Positions 46,701 to 55,850 of a stretch of 64,000 nt of DNA are shown piece after piece. Each line of letters starts with the position of its first letter. The stretch's first letter is position 1. The position numbers were made by a program, and so were the translations under genes. The notes below the pieces were generated by a model. The model was not told the origin of the DNA. It ran no database searches and worked only from the letters and a program-made list of their open reading frames with translations. Source of the stretch: Bursaphelenchus xylophilus (Eukaryota > Nematoda > Chromadorea > Rhabditida > Aphelenchoididae); NCBI GenBank assembly GCA_904066235.2, contig CAJFCV020000001.1, positions 1,488,001 to 1,552,000 on the forward strand, written 5' to 3'.

Positions 46701-47873
46701 CAATGTAATTTTTTGTATGTTTACTTGGAATTAGAGGCTGTGCAGAGGATTGTTTAGACATGCAAATGATAGATAGGAGAGAAAAAGACGATTGAGAAAT
46801 TTTTTTTAAGTATTCCAAGTGCGACGCTCAGATTTTCTTTAAATTTTGCACACACTCCGGGCATATACTAAATATCAATTCCTAAAAATTTCAGCGTTTC
46901 AGCTCGCACTTTGCAAGCTCCACTGAGATATTGAACCATCTTTGCCGTCGAGAGAGTACGCGAAAGGCGAAGCGGTAGAAAAAAAACACTTTTGGCCATA
47001 AGTTTGCTAGTTTTGTGCGGAAAAAAATATTTTTTTGGTAAAATCATTGCCATTTACATTACGGTAGAAATAGGTATAAAATTTTTGGTGCCAAAATTCG
47101 AAGCGACAGCTAGAGTTCTCGCATGTATTTTAGAAAAAATCAGTCTAAATTTGTGCCAACTTTCATCAAAATCTGAACGTCGCTTCCCCTGTAAAAAACC
47201 GTATATTTGGACCCTGAATAACACAAAATTAAAAGGCCATAAAGAAAACAGTTCCGTATTTTTTTTTTTTTATCAAGAAATCCGAAGTCTCTCAACTGTC
47301 AAAAAAATAAATTTTCAAAATTTACAAGGGAAGCGCTCCAACGCTCAGGTTTTGATGAAACTTGACGTAAATTTAGAAAAATCTTCTCTAATAAAAATAC
47401 AAGATTTCTAGTTCGTGCTTTGCGGAAAAAACATGGGATTTTTTAGATCAAAAATTGGAAAAAAATGTCAAATTTTTTTGCGATTTTTTGGCGTGAAAAA
47501 TTTCATGCTTATTTCTACTGCAGAAAATAATATTTCCCCAAAAAATCATTTTTTTCCGCATGAAACTGGCAAAGATATGGACAAAAAGTGTTTTTTCTCT
47601 GACTGCTCTCCGCAATTTACGTACTCTCTCGGCAGATTGTTGAATATCTCGGCTCTCCCTGCAAAGCTCGGGCTAAAATCTTCAGAAATTTATATGTGGC
47701 CTATCCCTGATGTTTATGAAAAATTGAAGGAAAGTACGATTTTCTCTGAGCGTCAAACTTTGCACATCAAAAAGGAGAAAAATTGCACCCACCTCAGCAA
47801 TGTTGTCGGCTGTAACTCCACTCGACCTCAACCTCCTCACCAGCTCCAACTGCTCGACGGTGAAAAGGTTCAT
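28701..47873 (-). CDS. hmbx-1: HMBOX1/HNF1-class atypical homeobox transcription factor, 6 exons
   Basis: Minus-strand exons: 47873-47793, 33638-33462, 31519-31195, 30308-29994, 29819-29695 and 29219-28701. All phases fit, giving 513 residues. N-terminal MNLFTVEQLELVRRLRSSG continuing to AFRAMEKME (1-37) matches the HNF1/HMBOX1 N-terminal helices. A POU-specific-like domain spans about 160-230 (FITQYSLRQTTVAQMTGVSQ, then SKLLNGNHRELSLRCRR). The homeodomain runs about 254-327, with an extended segment before helix 3 and the recognition helix VTPQVIANWFANKRKEMRRK. The C-terminus is Q/P- and S-rich. Vertebrate HMBOX1 is a transcription factor and telomere-repeat binder; a nuclear role is inferred here. 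Intron 1 is 14.15 kb. HNF1 itself is the alternative assignment, but the short homeodomain insertion favours HMBOX1. Confidence 0.88.
30380..32070. repeat. GCACNGTGC cluster in hmbx-1 introns 2 and 3
   Basis: About forty GCACNGTGC sites flank exon 3 of hmbx-1 on both sides but not inside it. Within it, 30556-31110 is a tandem array: units start at 30556, 30716, 30873 and 31034, each with ATGAAATTTGACCGCAC and GAAATTGCACCGTGCAAA. Confidence 0.85.
32460..34550. repeat. GCACNGTGC patches around hmbx-1 exon 2
   Basis: Sites at 32470-32840 and 33820-34540, spaced tens of bases apart, again skipping the exon at 33462-33638. 33100-33440 is simple A/T-rich text. Confidence 0.8.
35147..35640. repeat. 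69/101-bp tandem array of GCACNGTGC
   Basis: Units start GTCGCTGCCGCACAGTGCAA at 35147, 35248, 35317, 35386, 35486 and 35555 (the last two with small changes). The 101-bp spacing carries an extra segment containing an additional palindrome; the 69-bp units are nearly identical. Confidence 0.88.
35800..37320. other. AT-rich part of hmbx-1 intron 1
   Basis: No gene. A family G interior fragment lies near 36630-36860 (ATATCTCGGCTCCGC, CAAAGCGCGACATAAAA). Confidence 0.5.
37320..39170. repeat. GCACNGTGC arrays in hmbx-1 intron 1
   Basis: Two dense blocks, 37320-38010 and 38555-39170. A segment of about 90 bases (AAGTCATTTTTGAAGTCCGC ... CGGCCGGATTCTCATTTTCC) occurs at both 37455 and 37810, showing block duplication. 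Short ORFs here alternate HSA/TVQ/CKK words because of the repeat. Confidence 0.85.
39876..40300. repeat. Tandem repeat of TTTTCGTGGTGGGACC (about 125-140 bp period)
   Basis: ATGCCAGGTTTTCGTGGTGG-type cores near 39882, 40021, 40151 and 40270. The same core builds the arrays at 57600 and 61640. Confidence 0.7.
40300..40946. other. Gene-free stretch in hmbx-1 intron 1
   Basis: No gene or repeat I can define; a GC-richer patch lies at 40550-40730. Confidence 0.4.
40947..41296. mobile_element. Two adjacent family A elements
   Basis: 40947-41069 has a decayed right end (ATTGATAG). 41071-41296 is the AATGTGG subtype (GTCGGGTAAATAATGTGGAT ... CGACAAATCCACATTATTTT). Confidence 0.75.
41434..42326. 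mobile_element. Family G foldback with tRNA-like arms
   Basis: Ends CAAGGGAATGGTCTGAAC / inverse, TAA duplicated at 41431-41433 and 42327-42329. Arms of about 380 bp contain a class II-like tRNA motif (GGTTGGCCGAGTGGATAAAG and GGTTGGTTCGATTCC) at 41618-41700, inverted at 42055-42142. The loop (about 41815-41945) has a TTTTTCCAG acceptor-like site and a short open frame. Confidence 0.85.
42640..42694. mobile_element. Family A right half (A15)
   Basis: CGATGCGACAAAGTGCTCAT then ATTTTACCGACAGACTGATA. The following 95 bases match the flank of the palindrome at 15417. Confidence 0.7.
42976..43142. mobile_element. Family A element, diverged interior (A16)
   Basis: Ends CAGTCTGTCGGGAAAATAAC and ATTATTTCCCCGACAGACTT; the interior is unlike the common type. 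Confidence 0.7.
43376..43450 (-). pseudogene. tRNA-like sequence in hmbx-1 intron 1
   Basis: Minus strand TAGAGCAGGGGGAGTGAGTT, then TTGGGCTGCAAAGCCCAA (a perfect stem around a GCA-containing loop), then AGGTTCGATTC. The centre resembles a tRNA-Cys anticodon arm, but loop size and T-stem are wrong. Confidence 0.45.
43540..43742. repeat. Hairpin repeat
   Basis: GAAAAAACAAGGAACCTCGG and the inverse CGCGATTCCTTGTTTTTTC, with CTGAATTATCGAG / CTCGATAATTC nearer the centre: a 200-bp imperfect palindrome. Confidence 0.65.
43906..44062. mobile_element. Family A element (A17)
   Basis: Left CAGCCTGTCGGGAAAATAAT; the right end has decayed to CCCGACAATGTGATA. Confidence 0.75.
44063..44640. other. Gene-free stretch in hmbx-1 intron 1
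   Basis: Ordinary AT-rich DNA with no repeat or coding pattern recognised. Confidence 0.4.
44640..44814. mobile_element. Partial family C end plus family A right half
   Basis: AAAAGTGCGTAGACTTTTTGTCGC-type end at 44648, two GCACNGTGC sites, then CGATGCGACAGAGCGGTCAT to 44814. Confidence 0.65.
44874..45180 (+). pseudogene. Degenerate mariner transposase fragment
   Basis: Translated pieces in different frames read RKRQWLEPLENGIPTARPDL, then YWELLPEQTTISAETYFSRV, then KVFFLHDNARPHVAKVT (HDNARPHV at 45109-45132) and RELGWTLV. These are the middle and catalytic blocks of mariner DDE transposases; HDNARPH surrounds the second catalytic Asp. At least two frameshifts and one in-frame stop break it, and the N-terminal and distal parts are missing. 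It lies between a half copy and a full copy of family A. No function is expected. Confidence 0.85.
45296..45450. mobile_element. Family A element (A19)
   Basis: Complete; the left end CAGACAGTCAGGAAAATAAT is altered. It flanks the mariner relic on the downstream side. Confidence 0.8.
45451..47792. other. 5' part of hmbx-1 intron 1
   Basis: 46808-47120 and 47415-47760 are fragments of the family G interior (GTGCGACGCTCAGATTTTC, ATATCTCGGCTCTCCCTGC); a CAAGGGAAGCGCTCC end lies at 47324. No nested gene found. Confidence 0.5.
47793..47873 (-). CDS. hmbx-1: Isolated first coding exon of the hmbx-1 homologue
   Basis: This 27-codon exon starts at an ATG directly preceded by an in-frame TAA and ends GAG|GTGGGT. 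It joins in phase 0 to GCG TTT CGA GCC ATG GAG at 33638. The joined peptide (TADNIAE then AFRAMEKME) continues the HMBOX1 N-terminal helix. It sits 14 kb from the next exon, so a short-read or ab initio annotation would probably start the gene at the Met at 33626 instead. Confidence 0.8.
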
Positions 47874-47950
47874 TTATGCAAATTTTGCGGGCTAGAAAAT
47901 ACGACAAGGCAGCTGGAAAGCCAGTCTTATCCTTAGTTGGGGGAATTGTA

Positions 47951-47962
47951 TCTGAAAAAAAA
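47951..47962 (-). promoter_or_regulatory. Candidate trans-splice acceptor of hmbx-1
   Basis: On the minus strand CTTTTTTTTCAG precedes position 47951, 78 bases before the hmbx-1 ATG. It is the strongest acceptor near the gene start. A second possible one (CTTTCCAG) lies closer. Confidence 0.4.
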
Positions 47963-48093
47963 GATTTTAGTAAATTTTAAAATTATTTTTTGGGGGTGAA
48001 AATCGCGAAAGAATTTAAAAATGAAAAAAAATATTTTAAAGGAAAAAAATTTTTTTTCTATAATCGGCTATTTCTATAATTTTTCTATAATTT

Positions 48094-48402
48094 AAGCCTC
48101 CGGGCTGATTTTCGGCGTTTGCACTGTGCAGAAAAAGTCAAGGTGCGAGCGACAGCCCAAAAAAGCCTATTGCACTGTGCAAAAAGCAACAAATTGCACT
48201 GTGCAAAGTGAACTTTGGTTTTCGCACAGTGCACATCGCCGGATTGGTTTTTGGCGTTTGCACTGTGCGAAAAAAGTCAAGTCGCGAAAAAAGCCAGTTG
48301 CACGGTGCAAAAAGGGAGAAATTGCACAGTGCAAAGTGAAAGCTTGTTTTTGCACAGTGCATGTCGCCGAAATCACTGCAGTGAGTTTGGGAACGGACTG
48401 GA
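48094..48402. mobile_element. Two family B elements head to tail
   Basis: The second left end (GCCGGATTGGTTTTTGGCG) begins at about 48238 directly after the first unit. Seven or more GCACNGTGC sites. It lies about 140 bases upstream of the hmbx-1 5' acceptor. Confidence 0.75.
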
Positions 48403-48931
48403 ACATAAAAAAAATAAAAAATTATAAAAAAAAAATATTAGAAAAAATAAAAAAAAAAAAAGAATAAAAAAATAAAAAAAAATTTTTTTTTCCAAAATTT
48501 CCCAACTTTTTCCTCTCAAAAATCCCGTAAAATCCCAACTTTATAAACCCTCAATGTTAATAAAACTGACATGGTTATAAAAGCTCGGCCTCAATAAACA
48601 ACACGAGGTATATGGTAAATAATTTACGACAAAATATTAAGTTAGGCGATTACACTTTTATGCCCTCATAAATGCGTATCGCCTGCTAATCTGCGCGCCA
48701 ATAAAAACTCGGGCAATAAACGCGACCGTAAACGGAGATATTATGATAATATTTATTTTTTATTTTTCGGGGGAATATGAGGGATTCTGCGGGGGTAAAG
48801 TACGATGGTTTAAGTTAAACCTTTTATTAAAAAATTTGAAAAAAAGGAAAAAAAATTATTTCCACAATATGGTTTTCTAGCTCATAATTGTCAAAAATTA
48901 CGGTAATTTTTAGTAAAAAATAAAAAAAATG
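48403..48931. other. AT-rich upstream region of hmbx-1
   Basis: A-rich tract at 48405-48485, then ordinary AT-rich DNA. The promoter must lie here or closer, but no specific site is visible. Confidence 0.35.
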
Positions 48932-49081
48932 TAGTCTGTCGGGAAAATAATGTGGGCTTGCCGCGCTTTGGAATCGCCCATTATCGAGTTGCGATATCCA
49001 GCTGGAGATTTGATGAGCGACTCAGACGAGGCAAGAAATTTTCCTGCCACAAGTCCACATTATTTTCCCGACAGACCCATA
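48932..49081. mobile_element. Family A element, AATGTGG subtype (A20)
   Basis: AGTCTGTCGGGAAAATAATG with GTGGGCTTGCCGCG, mirrored at the right end; the right tip is CAGACCCATA. Confidence 0.75.
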
Positions 49082-49270
49082 TTTCGGCTGGGCTTGCGAA
49101 ATTCGAAATAAAATTTTCAGGAATGAGTGTGGCGACTATGTAAAACTTACAGAGAGATAAAAAAGTGAGAGCCATGTAAAAAGCCCTGAACTTTGAGAAA
49201 TCGCAAAATACATTAAGATTACCAACAATTTTTCGTCAAAAAAATCTTGAGATTTCTGCAAAACATAGGC

Positions 49271-49430
49271 TATCAGTCTGTCGGGAAAATAATGGGCACA
49301 ATCTCACTGCTCCAATCTTGTCGCTGAAATGAAAAGTAATTACATTTTTCCGCGACACAATTCATTTTCTCGACGGCGATCACAATTTTCGATGCGACAG
49401 AGTGCTCATTATTTTCGCGACAGACTAATA
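49271..49430. mobile_element. Family A element (A21)
   Basis: Complete; right end CGCGACAGACTAATA. Confidence 0.8.
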
Positions 49431-49828
49431 GACGGGCCAAAAAGTCTTGACATGTTTTACTGTATGTGATTCACACAGTAAAAGTCTGATAAAACAGCAC
49501 CGTGCAAACTGGAGTTTTTTGCGTCGCGACGAAAAGTCCGCGCACTTTCCGGAAACACCAGTATTTCTCCAAATTGAAGAAGCCAAAGGGACACATCGCT
49601 TCTCTAATTCCTAATAATAAAGATTAGAGAGAAATCCGAACACAAAACAGTACTATTCTTTGAGGGATGATAACCCAACTAATCCCTAGTTGGTAGAAAG
49701 CAATGTACAGTAAGCGCTTTCAAAACGATCGGCGACCAAAAGATAATGTGCGAAAAATACCACAAAATTTTTGCAAAATGTAGTCAAAAAATCTCAAAAA
49801 ATCTCGAATAAGAGCTTTAGAAAGCCCT

Positions 49829-50703
49829 ATTAGTATTTTCATAAAGTGCATGGACTTTTGTCGCGCTCCGCACCGTGCACAAAATTCCCGATTTTTCGCA
49901 CTGTGCATTTTATTTTTCTTTTGTTTTTGCACTGTGCGGCGAAGGCGACAGGAAGTTGCACTGTGCAAACGACTTTTTTTGAGGCTTGCACTGTGCGTTG
50001 GCGACAAGCATGGGAAGAAATTTGTCGCCGCGGTTTTGGTGAACAATTTGCACAGTGCAAACGACTTTTTTTTGGGGTCTGCACGGTGCTGTGCGAGATA
50101 AAAATGCACTTTGCGTTAGCGACAAACGTGGGAAAAAGTCCTGCACTGTGCACAAAATTCCCCGAATTTTTGCACCGTGCATTTCCATTTTTGCTTTCTT
50201 TTTGCACTGTGCGGCGGCGACAGGAATTTGCACAGTGCAAACGACTTTTTTTTTGAGGTTTGCACCGTGCAAAGAGATAAAAATGCACTGTGCGTTAGCG
50301 ACAAGCGTGGGAAAAAGATCCGCACCGTGCACAAAATTCCCGATTTTTCGCACTGTGCATTTTATTTTTCTTTTGTTTTTGCTCTGTGCGGCGAAGGCGA
50401 CTGGAAATTGCACAGTGCAAACGACTTTTTTTGAGGCTTGCACTGTGCTGTGCGAGATAAAAATGCACTGTGCGTTGGCGACGAACACGGGAAAAAGTCC
50501 CGCACTGTGCACAAAACCCTTGATTTTTTGCACCGTCAATTTCAGTTTTTCTTGGTTTTCGCAGGTTTGCACAGTGCAAACGGCTGTTTTGACGTTTGCA
50601 CGGTGCAAAAAGAGAAAATGCACTGTGCGTTGGCGACAAGGGCGGGAAAGAGTTGAAAATGCACTGTGCAAAAGCGAAAACATGTCCTTATGAAACTAGT
50701 TTA
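49829..50703. mobile_element. Family C element filled with GCACNGTGC
   Basis: Ends TAGTATTTTCATAAAGTGCA and the inverse CCTTATGAAACTAGTTTATG, followed inward by ATGGAC..TTTTGTCGC and its inverse. The interior is a diverged tandem repeat (CGGCGAAGGCGACAGGAAG, TTGGCGACAAGCATGGG) with some thirty GCACNGTGC sites. Long ORFs on both strands are a by-product. Confidence 0.75.
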
Positions 50704-51110
50704 TGAAAAATGCAAACAATAAAAGTTAAAAAATCACCCCCAAGATTCAAAAAAAGAAAAAGAATAAAAAAAATGAAAAATTGGGGTACTCCCGAGTAAC
50801 AGTAGTAAAAAACAAAGAAAAATTTGAAAACAGCCCGACTTCACGGCAAAATGTCTGCGAATTCATCAGCAAAACCGATAGGGAAGACACCCAGACTGCG
50901 GGGAAATGCGCGTGGCGCTTGGGATTTGCCGAGATCGCTGTCGCCGCGCCTTATCTGAATGTAACAACTGGGCGAGTATTATTAGATAAGGAAAGAATAG
51001 GAGATGGGCTACTTTCTTGCGGTGGATTTTGAAAATAAAAAAATGGGGGAGAGATCCGTAAAGATATACGTATTAAGCCTATATTTGAAATTCATTGGTT
51101 ATAGCTTACT

Positions 51111-51396
51111 GTCAGTCTGTCGGGAAAATAATGTGGATTCGTTGCACCTTTGAATTTGCACGGTGCAAAAGGACAAATGCAAAATGCAAAAAGCTTTGCG
51201 ACGAAAAGTCTACGCACTTTATGAATCTATTAGAAGCATTATATTAGTCTGTCGGGAAAATAATGACACCCTGTCGCATTGAAAATCGCATTGTCGCTGA
51301 GAAAATGAACTCTGTCGCGGAAAAATAAACGCAATTTTTACTTCAGCGACACGATCGACGCAGCGACATTGTCCTCATTATTTCCCCGACAGACGT
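51111..51396. mobile_element. Family A half copy, family C end and complete family A copy
   Basis: The A left half is at 51111-51150. An inverted C end (GCGACGAAAAGTCTACGCAC) is near 51198-51225. The complete A element is at 51242-51396. Confidence 0.7.
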
Positions 51397-51771
51397 GCAT
51401 TTTATTTCGTAACATATCGCAAAAAGGTCTCCGCACCGTGCAGACATGTCAAGATTGTTTGACCCACCCGGTAAGATAAATATAACCGAAAAAAATGCTC
51501 GGGATTTTATTATTATTTTTATTATAACCCCCCGCCTCCGGCGACACAGGATATAAACATGAATCATTATATCGAATACCATTTTGCTGGGCTCGCCTTC
51601 TTGATAAGAATGTAAACTTTTGGTCGCCGCGAGAAAAAGTTTTCTATTCGATTATGGCGTTTTATGGGATATAACGTAATAAAAGTTTGAGAAATATTCG
51701 AATATTCGGAATAAGCTTGTTGTTTGCGATTGGTGACGGTAACAGACGTAATGCCGAGTGGATTACGGTAC

Positions 51772-51920
51772 TATTAGGCTGTCGGGAAAGTAATGAGCAT
51801 ATTTTGGCTGCGGCAATCGCATCGCTGAAGTAAAAAATTTTGATTTTGTCGCGACACAATTCATTTTTCGATCACAATTTTCGATGCGACCGAGTGCCCA
51901 TTATTTTCCCGACAGACTAA
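51772..51920. mobile_element. Family A element (A24)
   Basis: Complete; its right tip CAGACTAA abuts the next family C element without a gap. Confidence 0.8.
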
Positions 51921-52328
51921 AAGTATTTTCATAAAGTGCGTAGACATTTTTTGCCGTCTGTTGCAAACGCTGAGTGCATTTTTATTTATTTTTTTTGCCT
52001 TTTTTCGCCTTCTTTGTCGCTTACGCACCGTGCATTTTTTGCGACAAAGTCTTTTTTTCAACTTGCACAGTGCAGTTTGTTTCCTAAACTTTTGCACAGT
52101 GCAAATATTTTTTCGGATTTTTAATTGCACAGTGCGGCAGCGACAAAATTTTTTCGCTTTTCCGTCGCACAGTGCAAACTTGAAAAAAGCGGTTCGCACC
52201 GTGCGAATAATTCTGTGCGGCGATATTTTTCTGCACGGTGCGAAAAATTGGAAAAAAAGTGAAATGCACTGTGCAAAAAAGCTTTTTTCGGCAAGCGACA
52301 AAAAGTCTACGGACTTTATGGAAAAATG
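51921..52328. mobile_element. Family C element, complete reference copy
   Basis: AAGTATTTTCATAAAGTGCG then TAGAC...TTTTTGCCG; inverse GCGACAAAAAGTCTACGGAC then TTTATGGAAAAAT. About a dozen GCACNGTGC sites inside, in 408 bp. Confidence 0.8.
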
Positions 52329-52331
52329 AAA

Positions 52332-52447
52332 TATCAGTCTGTCGGGAAAATAATGAGCACAATGTCGCTGCGCCAATCGCGTCTAAAGTTAAAAACAATT
52401 GTTTTTCGATGCGACAGAGTGCTCATTATTTTCCCGACAGCCTCATA
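52332..52447. mobile_element. Family A element, short (A25)
   Basis: 116 bp, complete ends, shortened interior; it begins three bases after the family C element. Confidence 0.8.
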
Positions 52448-55400
52448 CTATAATATTATATAAACTTTTTTTATTTTGCTGACTATTACTATACAATTTT
52501 TGCGATCGCAAAACCAAAAGTAAATAAACTTGGGAAACATTCGCAAGACGCGAAATTTATAATTTGTACACTGTATAAAACACCCGCGCTCTCGTAATTG
52601 TTTTTACGTTCGTTCGACGTAAAAAAGAAGAGAGAGTGCGCGCAAGGCGGAGACGATCCGAGAAGTGCGAGAAAAAAGCGCTGTTTTAACAAAAAACAAT
52701 AAACAGAATTGTAATTTGATGTTTATCGCGTTTGATATTCACTTTGCAAGACAGGAAATTGCAGGGGAAACGTTTTGAAAGTTGATTTTTTGAACGAAAA
52801 AATCGGAAAAACGGAGAAAAATATTGAACTTTGCTAAAAATACAGTAAATTAAGGTAAAACAAGTAAAAAAATATAGAAGAAATAAGCGGACAGATCTAC
52901 ATACATCGTATTTTACAGAAATAATGGTATTTCCGGTCAATTTTGGGCAAATTTTGACAATGTGTCAAATTGGCGCAACTGGTTGTGCGCTCGACTTGGA
53001 GTCAGGAAGTCGCAGGTTCGAATCCCACCTTCGGAAAACGCCCTTCTAACGCATAGAAACGCGAAAAATAAGGAAACAACCGTTTAAATTGTCGTATTTT
53101 ACAAACAAATCTTAAAATTTTTTGTCGAAAAATAAAATTTTTCAAAAATTTAGATGCAAATTTCAATTTTTCCCTCAAAAAATCGCCAAAAATGCTGCCA
53201 AATCACAAAACACATTGCTCAGCGCCCCTAATAAAGCTCTCGACATTACGAAAAAACATATCAAAACGTCGCAAACCAATAAGAAACACGTCGAAAAAAC
53301 TTTTTTTCATCGAAAAAACGTCCTTTTAAAAGAAGACGAAAAAATATTACAATACTACTTAATGTCGCTTGGAAAGGAAGAGGGTTTGCTTATGATATGG
53401 AGTCGAAACGTCTTTAAACTTTCGGTTTAAAACTTTTTTTCGATTTTTTTCGGGGGAAATTAATTAGTAATAGCTAGTAAATTGGGTGATAAAAAAAGAG
53501 TAAAGCAGAGGGGAAAATGGTTTAAAATTATTTATAGAAGTGTTTGACAGTGTTAAAAATCCATTTTTTTGATTTTTTGGGAAAAGTATCAAAAGGTATC
53601 AAAAAGTATCAAAAGGTATCAAAAAGTTTCAAAAGGTGTCAAAATGTATCCAAAGCTAGAAAAGAGTAGGAAATCAATTTAAAAGCCTTAAAAAATTTTT
53701 CTGTGGCTAAAAAAAGCTAAAAAAGTATCAAAAAGTATCCAAAAACCTTCAAAAGTGTTCCAAAAAGTCACTAGATCTTTCGTATTTTACCTCTTCTCCA
53801 TTCCCCTCAACTAATTCCTTCATTGTCTCGATTAAAGTGCAATTTCCACCCAATTTTCGGCCCCGCTTCCTATAACAAACCACCTTTTTCTCCTTGCTCA
53901 TTAGCTATTCGCCGGAGAACATTGTTGTACAACGTGACCCCCATATCAACAATGCGATTGCCACTCTCCTTTACTTTATTCGTCTATTGGCCGCGCAAGT
54001 GGGGCGTGAAATTTCGAGGCGAGTATTCTAATTGGACTCTTATTGGATACATTCCACTTGACCTGGCGCGACAATTTTTTCCAATTTTTTGTGGAAAGAA
54101 CTCTATGAATTTGGCTGAAAGTCGGAATGGTGGTAAGATATGATAATCAAAATTTCTTGAAAGATTTTTGGATCGCGTTATGCAGAAATAACCGAGTTAT
54201 GGGGGACTTAATTTTAAAAAATTTCGTTCTGAAAAAACCCAAAAAAACTTAAAATTATTGAAAAACAAACCTATATAAAGCCACAGTAAAAGTTTCAACC
54301 CGCGTTATGCAGAAACAGCCAAGATAAAGGCAAAAAATTATGAAAAATCTCAGTTTTCTCGCTAAAAAACCATAAAATTCGGCCTAAAACCAACAAAAAT
54401 AATTTCATTGCCCAACCCTCTTAACGAGTACTTAAACTACACGCTGTATAAGTTTTCTCTCTAGTTTAGAGCCCTATTATTCAAGCGAAGAATGCATATC
54501 AGAGCAAAAGTTTTATGACAAACGAATCGAACCCTGGCCCGAAAAAACTGATAAAATTCCCGAAAAAAGATGTGAAGAAAGTGGAGATAGGCGTTGTGAA
54601 ATTCGTAATAGGGCACTTGGAGTTTGTTATTAACTGGGATTGCAAAAAATCAGAGAAATCTTGGTATAAAATTGAGTTTTTATATTGTTTTAGGTCAAAA
54701 AGTTGGGAAACTTGAAAAAAACTTGTTGTTAATGCCAAAACAGGTCTTCAGAAGTTTTCTTAAAATGTTTTCAGAGTTGTAACAGGGTTGACGAAGTATT
54801 TCACAAAAGCTGCAGGTGAAACAAGCTGAGAAATTTGACAAAAATTGGATTTTTTACCTTACTTTAGACCAGATGACAAAAAATTATCAGGAACAACAAT
54901 TTGGAAGGGTGTAAGACTGCACAAAAGGTTGCAATGGACTTATCGGATAATTGAGATTATTGAAAAGTAGTTGGTAAAATTTGAGACATTTTATACGGTG
55001 AAATATGTCCAAAAAATAAAAAAATAGGCCCAGAAGAAGGTTATACCGTCAAATATCTCCAAAAATGGAGTTAAAAATAAAAGTAATGTTAGTAAAAAGT
55101 ACTGCAATTTCTTTCAGAATAAGCTGAAGTCATTTTAAATATCTTTAAAATTTTGAAAAATCCCGGAATCATCAAAAAACCCCGAAAATTGGCCAAAAAA
55201 GAATAAAAACTCGTCAAAGAAGCCCAAAAAAGGAGCTAAAGATAAAAGTAAGCCTTGTAGAAACTACAGTAATGTCTTATAAAAATATCTAGGGTTATAA
55301 AAAACCTTTCTGAAACCTCGAAAAATCTCAAAATCATCAAAAAATCTTCAAAATATGCCAAAAGTAGGAAAACTCGTCAAAGAAGTTCCAAAAAGGAGCT

Positions 55401-55850
55401 AAAAATAAAATTAAGCCTTGGAAAAATTACTGTAATGTCTTCTGGAAATGGCTAAAGTCAGGCTAAAGATTTTTTCAAATTTCGAAAAATCTCAAAATCA
55501 TCAAAAAATTGCGAAAAAACAAAAAACTCCCAAACCGCTCCAAATGCACTCTACCATCCGCCACAAACATTGTTAATCTGTCCCCGAAAAGAAACTTCCA
55601 ACCAACATTTTTCGCCCGCCTTACCAAATAGTTTTTTTTCGACGCCGCCGCGAACTACGGTCCGAGGCCACGCCCACTTTTTTCGATTTTTTTTCTCTTC
55701 TCCTTCCAAGGTCGCCATCCATTTTCGAGTAGGTTATGTTGTATTAAAATGTTATGCATTGCAGAGACGGGAAATGGATTTACCCCGTAAATTATAGATA
55801 AGTGGGCCCTGAGGGGAGGGGTTGGAGGGGAAGGCCCGGGGGGGGGGGGG
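52448..55850. other. Gene-free stretch
   Basis: Contains the tRNA-like sequence at 52962. A region at 53580-53760 is built of AAAAAGTATC / AAAAGGTATC words. A loosely periodic stretch at 55000-55500 has CTCGTCAAAGAAG and AAAATCATCAAAAA in each unit. A T-arm-like word (ATCGAACCCTGG) is at 54525. GCACNGTGC is absent. No coding signal. Confidence 0.5.
52962..53036 (+). pseudogene. tRNA-like sequence, intergenic
   Basis: TTGGCGCAACTGGTTGTGCG forms a D-arm; GTCGCAGGTTCGAATCCCAC follows. The T-stem is broken at the same bases as in the 1655 copy, so both belong to one tRNA-derived repeat family rather than being independent pseudogenes. Confidence 0.55.

Noticed and set aside
49910..50693. Long ORFs on both strands (257 and 212 codons) in the 50-kb array
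   Set aside because: They are spelled by GCACNGTGC repeats (HSA, TVQ, HCAN words), occur in several frames on both strands, and have no splice or start context.
53122..53430. 102-codon lysine-rich ORF
   Set aside because: Composition follows the AT-rich DNA; no splice signals, homology or upstream promoter context seen.
54515..54560. Further tRNA-like gene (ATCGAACCCTGG box)
   Set aside because: Only an isolated T-arm word, with no D-arm at tRNA distance.
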